Shown: piece after piece, positions 12,948-36,200 of the stretch
How the letters are laid out: every line of letters starts with the position of its first letter
Position numbering within the stretch: the first letter of the stretch is position 1
DNA from: Lepidurus packardi
Lineage: Eukaryota; Arthropoda; Branchiopoda; Notostraca; Triopsidae
Assembly: GCA_023053545.1 (NCBI GenBank)
Contig: JAKZAN010000006.1
Span: forward strand, 9,022,351 to 9,086,350
Direction of reading: 5' to 3'
DNA length: 64,000 nucleotides
Position numbers and translations under genes: made by a program
The notes under the pieces: model-generated
Databases searched by the model: none
What the model was told of the DNA's origin: nothing
Seen by the model: only the letters and a program-made list of their open reading frames with translations

Positions 12948-15900
12948 AAAAAAAAGAAAAAAAAGAAGCTTTATTTCTGCTCAAGGGTATATAAGATGAA
13001 GTAAGGCTCCTAAGTAGTCTGAGACGAAAATTAATGTTTCATTGAGCAACAGGGCTTAATCAGATGGCTCGGAAATTTATGGTTATGTTTGCTTGGTCCG
13101 CTTGTAACGCATGTGCAAAGCCGTCTAGAGTAGATATGACGCGGAAGAAGAGGTAGAAAAGACCCCAGCACAGCAAGGTATACACAAAAGCGCGGAGACT
13201 AGTAATTATGGTGACCCTTTGGGGGCTGCCTTCTTCCTCGCTGCAGCTAGTATCTCCAAGATGACCACCAAGAACTCCACCCCCCCCCCCCCCCCCTTTT
13301 GCGCATGCAAAGTGGTGCCACGACTTTTTCGGACCAGAAAAACGTGAAAGGTGGGCGTGGCGCAAGAGGCGGGACACTCCTTGAGGCTGTGGAGCCGTTA
13401 CGGCGCCAGCGTACTAGACTTTTACCGTATTATATGTTGTGTTTCTTGTCTTTTATAACCCCTGCTGTTCCGATTAAGTTTTCTCCTTGTTTTTAGAAAA
13501 CTTTTGCCACCAGTATTTTTGGTTAAAGAAAAATAAAAGTCATGTTATACGTTCCCAAGTCTTCCCGAAGTTTATTCTGAAAAGTTGTCGTGCAATAATT
13601 CCTGTCCGGTTATTAGAACTTGCTTACTAAAGCGGAGCTACTACACCGGGGGAGGTTTACTAAATCATAATTTTTTGTGTTTAAGAAAAGAATCTCTATC
13701 TCTTATCCCATGAAGTAAAGAAAAAGAGTATAGAGCTTTCTGGGTTCATTCGACTTGGCTACATGCTGATGTTGCTGTTAGCTGCTGGACCCTGGATGTT
13801 GTCACTGTTATGCATGTGTCTGTGCCTGTGCGTGTGTATGTGTGTGGATGTATGTGTCCGTGTGTGCGTGCTGCTGCAATACAGAAAGGGGCGGGTTTGG
13901 TGTGTCTTTTCCCTAACACGCACATTTTGGCCACAAGGCAAAACTGTGTTATATACATATTTTTCCTGGCCCTTCTTTTTCGGGGTTTTTGGGAAACATC
14001 TTTCGACTTTCGGCGCACCAGAAGATCATAATGAGATGTCTTGTACACTCCAAAATATGTGAAGTTGAAAAGTCGGTTCTTACTTTTGCTTTCAATTTTA
14101 AGCTACTCAAAGTTTGACATGAGAATAAAGGATCCAACATTTTGAGCCCAAAAAATGGATGTAATTATTAGTTCCTTGCTAAAAGTTATCTGTTGAATAT
14201 ATAATGTATAATTGTTAAAAAAAAAGGCTGAAAACAAGTCCAGGCTAGTTTGTTAACTAGTGAGCCAGAACTCTTCCTATAAGACTATAAGTCTTCCTAT
14301 AAGACTATTTCCTTATTTTATTGGATTAAATACTTTGTTGCAGTACATAGCATGAAGCGACATAAAAGTACAGAAATTATTGTACATGATTTTGTAGGTT
14401 TCCTTTTAAATGCTAATTTCACACTGAAATATCGAATTGAAGTGTAGCATGAAAAATAAAAAGTAAATGTTTCCTTTGACTATATATTGAGCGGAAACTT
14501 GTTAGCGTTACTATCAGAGTCAAACTTCACTAAAAAAAGGTCTTAAAAAGAGCTCCGAATACCTGAACTTCGTATTGTACACGATGACCAATAAATAAAC
14601 AAAAAATCTGTAACAGGCTTCTGTCTACGCTAGTTAACTTATGAGAAGAAAATAGAAGCCGTGAATTTTCAATACAAGTTAACTTTAATATGTTGGAGTT
14701 ACTCCTTTCATCCGAATGTATTTTTTTGGCAGGTGACATCTAGACGATCATAAAATATGGGGTTAAATATGTAACACAGGTATTCATTCTTTAAGTTGTA
14801 TGTTAATATTGAGGAACACAATCTTTTATAACTGAATTAAGCTGGTTCTCAAATGGGTTGATTCATATCGGAGCGTCATGTGACAATGCTACCCTATTCC
14901 TATTTTCCCCCTTCTCCATTCGCTTATTGTCCATGCTAAAAGTTTACACGGAGAAGGAATTTTCTTGGTTATCAGCAAAACGTTAAGAAATTTTTGGAAG
15001 CGGTTGCGAATTGTGTTTCCCAGGACTTTAATATCAAAGTGATTTCGAAACTAAAAGAAAAGGATTTTTTTTATACAAAATCTCTTGAGAGAAGTTAATT
15101 ACATTATATTGTACATGGTTACATTATGCACTTTCAAGACTTTGCTACTCCTGAACTCTTCAACCCTTTTCAGAATCTAATTTGTGAAGTAACACTACCT
15201 GTAAATTTAATCGTTCTAGTAGCCAGTTTAATTACCGGTTCGAAATTATTTTCAAATACCACAGTCGTATCATTAAACGTTGCATCGCATTGATAAATGT
15301 ACTATTCTATTTCAGATCGAAGCTTGATCTCTTTGATAGCGAACGAAGTTGTTCGCTCTGAAACAGACTCATTTGTGTCAGTGCAGTAATCAATCTCATT
15401 CATTCTATATCGAGAAGAACAGATTTGGCGTAATTATTTATCGCTTTTAAATAATGCTTGACATGCGTTTAATGTTTAAATCACTACTGTGAGCTTTTTA
15501 GTAAAGTTGCTTCTCAATAACATGAACGAAAGTGTTTTGATGTAGAAGTTGGACATAGCTCTACAACTGTGTAATACCAAAGTTCGTGATTTTCAAATTG
15601 AGATCTATCGACGCATCCAAGTTCATCAATCGACAAGGTGTAATATACCATAAAACAAAGGAGTTTTCGTTATGAAGTGGATGGAAGCCATGCCGAGGAG
15701 CCAACAATGCCCTGCTGAGCTGTTGGCATGATTGAGGCCGGAACTCCAGCTGCGAACGCCTGTTAAAATGCGTCTTCCCTTGTATGTTTAACCGATAAGT
15801 CCGTTATATCTTTCTTTCCCTCTTTCTCTTTTTCATTATAACGCTTTTTTGACGTATGGTGGTGATATTGACGTTGGATCAGGAAAGGGTCCCGTGCCGG

Positions 15901-18542
15901 ACAAGTACTATATAAACGCAGTCTAACAGCCCCACCCAGGCTTTGTGTCAATTGCTGATCATACAATTCCCACTTATAACGGGAGTGCCTCCGTTTTTTT
16001 ATATTTGTCCATATAATACACATATTTCTAGAACCCGGGCGGACGCTGGTTAAAGTCTCGAGTTACTGTTCCGGCTTTTTCCCCTAGCATTGTCTTGCCC
16101 CGTCCCATGTAAAAATACACAAGGCACACGTTCTCCCCGTATAATAGATTCGAAAATATAATAAAAAAGTAGTGATAGGGAACGATCTACCGGACATGTG
16201 TGAGGGCGTTGATAGAGCCTTTAGAAGGGAGATGACACACAGCAGCTGTGAAGTTAAGTTATGCGGACTGACTTACATAACACACACGTACATAATGTTG
16301 TACATATGTACGACAGGATTGATAAAAAATGTAGGTAAGTGAATGCCAAAGTTGGAGGGGTGCATCACCGCAGCTGCTTTTCGCGGGGGTGCAAAAGACT
16401 TTTAACAATTGACCGGTCGTACTGTCTTCGTCCCTGTCTCCCTCTTTAATCTATAAAAGAAAAAGAAGTCCATATATAACAGAGTAAAATTCCCATACTC
16501 TTGTTGGGACTTCTGGTGTAGTATATCCCTTTTATAGTATCCAAAACCCTTTGAAGACTTTCTTGTACTCGTCCTTGTAGTGCAACGAGGGGTTTTGGTC
16601 GGGGCGAAGAGACAGAGAGACAGAGAGATAGAGAAAGCACGCGATGGGTCATAATAAGCAGCTGCATTATACTTGCCAGGAGAGTTGTATAAAAGGCTTA
16701 TCAATACACTCCACACAGTTTAAAAGTCGAGGGTGGTTTCATTGTTCCACATTTCACTTTTGGACACTATAAGAGATACTCCAGGTATTATACATTTATA
16801 CTTGTATATAACCCCTTGTTCGTCCAGTCAGCCAGACCTATTCTATTATTTCTGTGAAGGGAGATTTCAACTTCAGCTTTCCTTTTTTTAGTTGAGAATA
16901 CTTCACTTTGTTTTCCTTATCGGGATACTGCTTGTTTACCGGAAACGGTAAAGAAAAACAATGTTGAAAATATAAATGTAGCAGCAAGGCATGTGTGACG
17001 CAGCACAAGCCTAAAAAATGAGCCTTGAAGTCTCTTTTCTTTGATGGATGGATGGGCCCTGCAATGGGGCGAACTTTGTCGATACGTTTCTGATCACGAA
17101 GGCAAAGTAGCTCACGCACTTGTTGTCTGTTTAAGACGATTGAAAAAAGGGCATTTTTGTCAGTTTCTTTTCGAAGCCGAGAAATTTTCCAAATGACATT
17201 CCATCTCATTTTTTTAGTTTATTTCATACAACAGAGCACTCTTCAGAAGGTTTTTTTGGTAGGTATTTTTTCTGCAAAAAAGGGCGTCAAACCCAGACAA
17301 AACAAGAAAACGCAAAAGACAGCTTATTATTGTATGATACAAGCCCCCCGTACTAGGTTTGCTTCCACAGTTTTTGTACAAATTGGCCCTTTAAAATGTG
17401 TTTATGTAAAAAAGTCAACCAACAAAACACAAAAGGGACACACGCAAAGAAAACAAAAAATATCATATCAACTTTTTTGGTTTGGCGCGCTGCAAGAATG
17501 AGAAGTTAGGTATACAAAAGCACCAATTCGCATGGCAAAAATTGGTTTGACAAATCAGGTTTAATACTGTTGGGTCCATCAGATGGGTTTTTTTTGCAAA
17601 AAGAAATGTTTTTCGCGATCTTCGGGGTTAAAAATGGCCTTGGTTTTGTCGACTCCTGTGCCATCCGCTCATGGAATTCAATAAAAAAAACAGGTTTGAA
17701 GGAAATTAATAATAGTCAACGTCCGTGCAAGCGAAAGAAGATTCTTATATACAAAAAGAGATTTAAATATGGATAATTTTTTTTCACTTTAAAGGAGACC
17801 ACACAGTTTTTAAAAGTTCAAGGAATGAACAAGAGAGGGTTAGGAATTTTTGGGTGGATGGAGACAAGTGAAAAGTGCCATCAATATGATGGCGCTGTTT
17901 TATCATATTGCACCTGGGGTGATTCTTTTTGCGCAGACCATAGAGGTGTGAGGATGTTTCATTAGAGCCATTTTTTGGGTGGTTGATGTCATTTGTAGCG
18001 CGGGAAATATCACATCGAACGTAGCAATAAGCTGGAAATTTTGGTTCAACCACTTTTTCACGTTACGAAGAGCACACACACAAACAAAGCACTCGCACAC
18101 ACACGATTGAAAATTTTTAAGGGAAGAAAGTATAATCCTTTGCATGAGAAAACCAAGGATTTTCAAGCAGAAACAGCGTGGTGAAAAAGGGGGAGTCTGA
18201 CGTTAAATCAGAAAGGAGGGATGGCCAATTTGGTATACTCTCTTGTACGTCGATAAATTATTCCTCATGTCGCACATGGAAAACTCACGGCACTCGCACC
18301 AACAAAATAGTAAAAAATAGAACACGCAGATATACCCCCCATGCTAAACACTTAAAACACACGTGTTTTATTTGTAGGGGCTTGTCGAAGAACGGGAGAA
18401 ATTTTTTTTTATTATTTTTGAGGGGTTGCGGGATGCGGCATTTAATATTTTTTTCAAGGATCACATACACGTATGGGAAGATTGCTCTCATTCTTTTTCC
18501 TCGTGCAATCTTAAATTTTCGAGATTTTTCGGGCCATTTTAT
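12948..18542. other. Non-coding stretch, 3' flank of Distal-less
   Basis: Contains a 17-base C run (13280-13296), a small direct repeat of CTTCCTATAAGACTAT near 14273-14310, and many AT-rich spurious frames. The part nearest 18.5 kb may be Dll 3' untranslated sequence. I found no gene. Confidence 0.55.
13280..13296. repeat. 17-base poly-C run
   Basis: Uninterrupted C homopolymer on the plus strand, which makes a Gly-rich spurious frame on the minus strand. Confidence 0.9.
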
Positions 18543-18548
18543 TTTATT
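18543..18548 (-). terminator. Candidate polyadenylation signal for Distal-less
   Basis: AATAAA on the minus strand about 28 bases past the Dll stop codon; another AATAAA lies at 18367-18372. Which is used, if either, cannot be told from sequence. Confidence 0.3.
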
Positions 18549-18575
18549 TTGCTTGAGATACGCAGATTTTTATGT

Positions 18576-21500
18576 TTATGTGAGCAGTCCTTGGTTCATG
18601 GAAGCAGCGGCGGCGGTTTGGTACCAGGAATACTGATGGTGGGCTGGCAAGTACCCCGCTGCAGCAGCGGCGGCGGCGGCAGCAGCTGCCGCGGCAGAGG
18701 GTCCCATTTGTAAGGAAGGGTCGCTTACCGGAATGGGTTTGATGTCCCAGGCGCTGGAACTGAGCGGCGGACTGCCGGACATGGGAGGCGGCGGTGAGAG
18801 ATCACTGACGGGGGTACCGGCGGAGGTAGCGCTCGCTAGCCCTAAATGGTGCTGATGTTGGTGTTGAGGGTGTTGTTGATGGTGTGGATGGCTGTTGGGG
18901 TGATTAGGGTGGCCTCCGAGGGGACCCGAGTTGTTATGGTGGGGGTTGTTATGGCCGCCGCCGCCGTGGCCCAGGTGGTGAGGAGTTTGCGAAGATAAAC
19001 CTTGGAGATAACCACTGCTCGAGTGCGCACTACCGTCCGGACTCGGCGATTCGGAATCGGAAGGCGACAATTGCGGGGTGGTGGCGGGGTTGGGGTGCGA
19101 CAAGCCGCCATTGCCGTTGCCACCGCCGCCGCCCACTTGCTGTTGTGCGGCTTTCATCATCTTCTTATATTTACTCCTCCGGTTCTGGAACCAGATTTTG
19201 ACCTGTTGCAAGAAAATAAAAGGGATTGTAAAGGAACTATTTTTTTCTATTTTAGTTTATTGTTATTATTTATTTGTTACACTTTGGTGTAAAATAAATT
19301 TCCTTTTATTATTTTATTTCATGTCTTTTTTGGCTTGACATGGGGGTTTGACGTATTTGATGTGGGTTTATATAGCTTGCGGAAATATTTATTTCCATGT
19401 ATTTTTGAGTTTCTTTGGAAATGGACTTTTGTTCATGCTGAGAGTTAACATTGGAATTTTTCAGGTGATTGTTGTTTTATTTTTTGGTTGTGCGCAGGTG
19501 AATTATTACGCTACGTTCACTTCCCTTGCACACCAAGGCCCTTTTGGCAATTGGGGACGGAAAATGTGAAATTTCACCCAAAGAATCTCAAGGCAACCAA
19601 TATACCAGGCTAGCAGAACAAGGAAAAATTCGCAACCCGCATGTCAAGTTTTTTTAATTGTATTCTTACTCCTTTGTTTTTCACCATCACAAGTCTATAT
19701 AGCTTTTTCCTATACATCTAAAACACCGCAAGGCCGAGTTTCTATTTATGGCCGGTGTGCTAATTGATTACGTGAACTGGGGTCTAATTTACGACTCCTG
19801 CCCAGCAGCAACACGACGTAATCGAACTCCCGAATATCGCAACAACCCAAACCACAATCTAATTTAATTTCAGACTCTTTTTTAAAAAGCCGAAGGAAAA
19901 AGAAGAAGCCATTCCCGTGTCACACGCATAAAGCGATACTAGACGCTCGTCATCCGTGATGGCTGCTATAAAAATCTCCCTTCAGCTCGCTATCTAAAAT
20001 ACCTGTCATCGAAGATTTGTCGATGAAGTTGAAAGTTGAGCTCTGGAGCGTATCTCCATGTTATTTTTAGTTTTGTGTCACTTTTAAGTGTTAACTAGCA
20101 CAAAACAAAATAGAAGAGGAAAACATATGGGGAAACACACGGACTTAACAATCCGATTTACTCAACATAAAAGCTCAGGGACACCATGAGACTTTGAGAA
20201 GTAAAACTTAAATCCAAAATTGTAAAGAGACTTTGGAAAATTTTATAAAAATTATACATAATCCGTTAAATGTTTTCTCTTTTCTTTCTTTCCCTGGCTT
20301 GCCTTCTGGTACAGCATTGGTTGGCAGTATCGCCTGTTCACGAGGATTTTTGATAGTAGAACAGAGGATATATACATGCTCGAGAGAGGACCGGAGCTGA
20401 GGGATAGAAAAGCGCCCGAACGCGATCCACGCCCAGGATCCATCCATCATCCCTGACCTGAGCCAAGTAAAACCACGAAACTGTAGTGGCGGCCGCGGTC
20501 TAAAACTTCTTGCAGGTAGAGTAAGAGGTACAATATAAAAGCCCAGCAAGGGCTTTTGAGCCAGGGAAAAACACTTGTTGTATATACTCCAACTTACATA
20601 CTCTCTCGCTCCGTCTACCTCCCTTGTTTCTCGCGGTATAGGTAGAGAGCCTTGGGAGCTTGAGGGCTCTTTGGCGCATATCGTATGTACTACACGCAAA
20701 GCCATTGTTAACTGAGAAAGAGCGGATGAGGCTGACCGGCGGTCGTCGTCACCTGTTCCTGCGACTTTTCCTTCTTTACTTTTACTTCTATACTGCATTA
20801 TAAAAGTTATTTTTTGGGGCAATGGAATAGATTATGGTTTACTAGTTTGGCAGTCTCTTGGGTCGAGGAGAAGATTGTAAAAAGAGTTCAGCAAGGAACA
20901 GCTTGGGGGTGTGAGGCGGAATTAAAATAGGATTTATAAGCAAAAGAGCCGGACCAGCTTGTAATTTAATTGAAATTCGATGAGCTAAGGCTGGATCTTA
21001 CGTTCGGTTATACAGATGTGTGGATTTGACTCTCGCAACCGAAAGTGCACCTTTGGACTTCTTTGAAATCTTTTCTGAAGAATAACGTAGTTTCCAAGGC
21101 CCTTATTATGGAGTCGGAATCTTATTTCTGTGCTTTGCCCTTATACTTGTGATATTTCGCCTAAAACGTCTGAGATCGTTGGAAGTTATTCTAGAACAAT
21201 TGCTTAAGACAGATGCTTCATTAAAACTAAAGTGGAAAGGCCAAAAATTAGAAGGAACTCGTGGTAGACTGTTCTTTTTGAAAGTTAATGAATGAATGGC
21301 ATTCAATAGAGGTAAAAGAAACCATTGTCGTAAACCTGTCTTCGACCATCAGGATCCTATTAGTCGGGATGCTGCGCGGGCGGTACGTGTGAACTTTGGG
21401 TGCTCTATGGGTTTTCTCAATAGGTTTGAGTGAGAGCGACTCGTGCCCTTATGTTCACAAAAGGGATTCTCTTCTATGTTGAACCGAAAAAAGACGCCAT

Positions 21501-22580
21501 TTTCGTAAAGGAAAGAGAATAACTCTACTCTGTTGTGGTTCTATCTTTTGGGCCAACTCGACGTGACGCGATATGACTCAATATTCGCAGCTCTGTACTC
21601 GGAACTTACCCCAATTTCAAGCCAAAAAGTGAAAAACTACCAAAGTGCGGATTCTTTTGATTTCATGAGATTCAGTCAGTCAACTCACCTGAGTTTGGGT
21701 GAGACCAAGAGAAGCGGCCAATTCAGCTCGTTCGGGTAATGCCAAGTATTGCGTTCGCTGGAACCGTCGGTTCAGTTGCTGGAGTTGGAGACTGGAATAA
21801 ATGGTGCGCGGTTTTCGCATTTTCTTGCCCTTGCCGTTAACGCGGAGAGCAGACTCGAGACCATCTTTATCTATGCCAATTAAACAAGTAGACATGAGGA
21901 TACAGCTTGCTTAAGCTTTACAGGTGGTTCTTAAATAGATAAATAAATAAAGAGGTTTTGAAATAAAATAAAAGCATCCTTTACTATCTAGAAAGGGAAC
22001 TTCTTTATGTCACAGACTTTGGCAGCATGCTTAAAGCTAAAGTAACGCTTAATACTAAAATAAGTTATACAGAAAGGAGTTTTTTACCGTCAAAATCGTC
22101 ACGCGGAGGTGATGCACATTGTGCAGGGTACGGGCTAAGGTGGTGGTACCCGCCATAGGAGTTTTGGGGGTTCATATGCGAAAAGGGGTAAGCTCCCAAG
22201 GCTCCTCGTGTGCCCGCTGCGGCGGCCGCACCGGCGAAGGCCGCAGCGGCGGCCGCGTCCGCGTGTTGCGCTGCAGCGTGTGACATTTGTTGATGGTACG
22301 GACTCCGGATCGGGTACCCACCCGTCATACTCTGATGATGGGACATGTACGCGGCGGATTGGTGATGGAGATTGGCTGCTTGTTGCTGGAGTTCCAGAAA
22401 AGCGGCTGATTTAGCGGCGGCTTGCGCAGCAGCAGCAGCAGCTGCTGCTACTTCCGCAGCTTCCAGACAGTCATTAGGAGACGAGCCATGGTGGCCCCCA
22501 TGATTGTTATTATTATTATTGTTATTACCACTGCCCGTACTACCATTACCCGACGAGGAACTCGTAGCGGCGGAAGCCAT
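18576..22580 (-). CDS. Dll: Distal-less homeodomain transcription factor
   Basis: Homeodomain transcription factor that specifies distal limb and appendage identity in arthropods (family knowledge). Exons, 5' to 3' on the minus strand: 22580-22088, 21870-21689, 19202-18576, all with GT-AG introns and matching phase, giving 433 aa from the first in-frame ATG. Seen: an FLELQQ motif near residue 61 (cf. SAFVELQQ in fly Dll), a YPF..M..NSY.GYH block, CASPP.DDF just before intron 1, then the homeodomain at about residues 182-241 with W229 at homeodomain position 48 and the [11 protein letters not shown] recognition helix. Intron 2 splits the homeodomain between positions 44 and 45, as in many Dlx/Dll genes. 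The C-terminal region is His/Gly/Ser/Pro-rich with a 13-residue Ala run. The 5' end is unsure: the frame stays open upstream to a possible acceptor at 22672/22673 without an ATG, so an upstream coding exon may be missing from this model. Confidence 0.93.
19203..21688 (-). other. Distal-less intron 2 (2.5 kb)
   Basis: Donor GTGAGT just after the homeodomain Q44 codon and acceptor TTGCAACAG before V45. The intron contains no supported gene. Large introns of developmental genes often hold enhancers, but none can be named from sequence here. Confidence 0.85.
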
Positions 22581-22672
22581 ACTGACTGCTGTCAAAGGTA
22601 ATGGGGTAGTAGAGGGAGTTGGTGGGCCTCCGGAACCCCCGCCGAAATCTCCGAAGTTCAACGTGATGGAAG

Positions 22673-33011
<10,339 letters not shown>

Positions 33012-33017
33012 TTTATT
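33012..33017 (-). terminator. Candidate polyadenylation signal for the SLC35F-type gene
   Basis: AATAAA on the minus strand about 250 bases past the proposed stop codon. Confidence 0.3.
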
Positions 33018-33269
33018 GCTTCAACAACAATAAAAAAAACACATCGGGGTCGAAGGGGTTTCGTTGATGATCGAAGAAAACGCTGACGAAGGGGTAAAAG
33101 ATTCGCTCAGGACGATTATGATAATAGATTTAGGATGTATAGTTTGATCAATTTAGGAAGCACTAAAAAAGTTTCGATTCCATGAGGATTTCTGCTTCCA
33201 TGTCTTTGCTTTCCATTTCTGTCACAAAATTCAGACGACCGTGTCCGAAGTATTGCTAGCGGCTAATTG

Positions 33270-36200
33270 TCACCTAACTCGTCCGGATGGCGACCGCAGA
33301 TGACTTCGGCTAATATAACCTGTCCTTTGATCCACTGGCACCGGAGTTGGTGGCAGACCACCTTGAGCATGGAAATGGTATTGGCGACCCCATCTACGTT
33401 TTTATTTTTTTAAAGAAAGAAAAGGAAATAAGGTCTCGTTAAGAACGTAAGAAAAGAAAATCTCTGGTCTTCTCACAGAATATGAGAAAAGGGTTACCAA
33501 TGGCTGTCGTTCGGGAGATGTGGGGGACCAAGAAACGTAAAAACGTATACGTCTCTAACGACCTACCGCTGGGGATAGGAGATGGTGATGGTAAAGGCAA
33601 GTCGTCTATAGGGAATTCGATGACACGAAAGGGAACTTTTACCTTGAAAGAGCTCAGTTTTGGTTGGCTTGAAATGAAGCAATTGGGAAGGTCCTACGAC
33701 TTAAATTGCCAAGGTCGTAAAAAATAATCATAAAACAGGGAATATGTCGCTGAGGAGAGAATGATTGTAAATACACACACAAAAAAATGAACAAAAATAT
33801 TGGTGCGAGAACATTAACTAGTGTGTATATCTGGGGGAAACACCCAAGTCCAGGAATCTTCCGAAACGCCAGTAAAACAAGAAGAACAAAAAAACTGTCA
33901 ATATTCAAATTGCTGTACCGTAAGAGTCGCGTGAGATAGTCGGGCCAGTTTTCTGGGAACAAGACCAACAAAAACCCACACACGATGAGGACAGTCCCGG
34001 CCAGTTTCATGCCCTCGAATGTCACGTCATGCCATGTCGAATCCAAACCTGCAATTTCGTCAAGGGGGGCAAAAAATAGAAAAAAATGAGAATGTGAAGA
34101 TTGAAATGCGCAATTTTGAATGAAAGAATTTGGAGAAAAGTAATTTGTACCGAAAAAAGAAAAAAATATAACAAACATTAAAAGGTTTGCTACTGTACGA
34201 CCGTGATAGGGAACAAAGTTGCAATTGAGATCTTTTTTTTAAGTGGACAGTATTTTTTATTAAGAACCGGGCCAAAAAAACGGTTTAAAAGAAAATTGCA
34301 AGTTAAAGTGTGAAGATAACAAAAATAATTAAGAGTAATTACTACGTTTGCAACGTACTGGCAGAGATGGGGATGGATACAACCAGTCCGAGATGGATGA
34401 AGACTTCGTAGGTCAGTGCAGGTCCGAAATTCCCCAGCAAATTAGCCACTGTATGTAATAAATTACCTTCTTTAAGTATAACTTATGTAGCTTTAGGTCT
34501 CTTTAATTTTGGAATATATTTTCGTGATTATCACACAAAATACTTTTAAGAAGTAAATAAAAAATAGACCTACCCAGTGAAAGGGCGCCGGCGCCGATTA
34601 GGAGAGCCCATGGTAGACCTGTCCATCTAATGGGTTCAATGCCAGTAAAATATAGTATCAGCAAAACCGGCCAAAGCAGGAGGATGTTCAGGAGACCGAT
34701 CAGGGAAAAAAATAAGGAAACTTGGGCGTAGGTGGCGTCGCCGAAGATCCTCTTAAATAGCACCTGAAGGAAAAAAAATATACTTAAAACAAACAAAACG
34801 TTGTTCTTGTTTAATTTGGGATATACAGCGTGAAACGCTAACTGAGTGAAGTCTGCCATATCGGTGACTAGAATCAACAGTTTGACGAATGGGGGGTTAA
34901 TGAATAACACAATATGCGTGTATGTTTCTTTTTACTTTGTAGACGGCGGATCCTGCCGCAGCAGCTGCAGCGAGTACCACACCGCCTAACGTTGGTGACC
35001 GCGTAATACCATCCATGTATGCTAATAGGGCGATCCCGGTGTTGCACAAAATGACCGCTACGATCTACAAACGGAAAAGATGAGACACGGTTCGTGTTTG
35101 ATTCTTTCTTTCTGTATTACTATTATGACATTATTGTTCATGTTATTAGATTGTTACCCGTAGTCCCACGAACTGGTCGTGGAGGATGACCCAGGATAAG
35201 AGGTAGACAAAAGACACGTTGGTAGCAAAGAGAGCCATCACATCGGTTGCATCTAGGATCCGTAATGCGTGGATGTACATGTAATTGGTGGCGACCCAGA
35301 GCAAGCAGAAGAGGCTGCAGCGCGAGAGAAATGTGCCTGTTTATAAAGTACAGTACATTAAAAGACTATCGTTTTCCTTTCACGTGGAACTAGGGAAATT
35401 GTCTTTGATGCAAATTTCTTCCTCTTACCAAAGGTAAATCCTTTCTCGCGAAACGCCAATGCAGAATCGCGGAGCTCAGCCGGAAATAATCGAGGAGGCA
35501 TATGTCCAGTAAGCATCTTGCATAACATGTAGAGCGGTAAAAACAACGTGGTCCATGTCGTTACCAGCCATGTGCTCAAAAACGGGGCTTCGTAATGATA
35601 CACCTGTTTTATAGCCGTTTGAAGACCGACGCAAGAAAAACGTTACGTTTTAAAGAGAGTAGATGAATCAGTCTTTACCACGCTATATCTGGTTCTCCTT
35701 GTCTTTCTTCTTTTTTAATTAATACCTAGCTTGAAAAGAAGTGTCAAAAAGGTCACCTGTGGTATTGACGCAGGCAAAGACGCATTACTGGGGATGAAAC
35801 CTGTGCTGCTATGCGACGAAACGATGATGATGGGAAGGTATGTAGATTTAAGTAAATGAGTGGAACCGACCCAAGCTGCTGCTACGCAGGAGGTGACCAG
35901 CACGCCCAAAGACAACTTCACAAAAGATATGTGTGTCCCATTTTTATAAGGAAAGCGCCAACAAGTCCAATTGATGTTGTCGTTAACAACGCTCGACAAT
36001 ATCCATAAGGGTTTAATAGCTATTACGACGTTCTCCCCAAGTTAAATGACTTGAATTGAACTTAAATCTGGTTGGATCTAACCGAACTGAATCTGAACTT
36101 GATCTAACTGGATCCAGTTTAACTTGACGTAACCTAACTTAAGCTACCTAAACTTAACCTAATCTAAATGTAACCTAAACTAAGCTGACTGAACCTTACC

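Noticed and set aside
20208-20822. 204-codon minus-strand frame in Distal-less intron 2
   Set aside because: No domain, no plausible promoter or splice context, and composition like surrounding intron; treated as chance.
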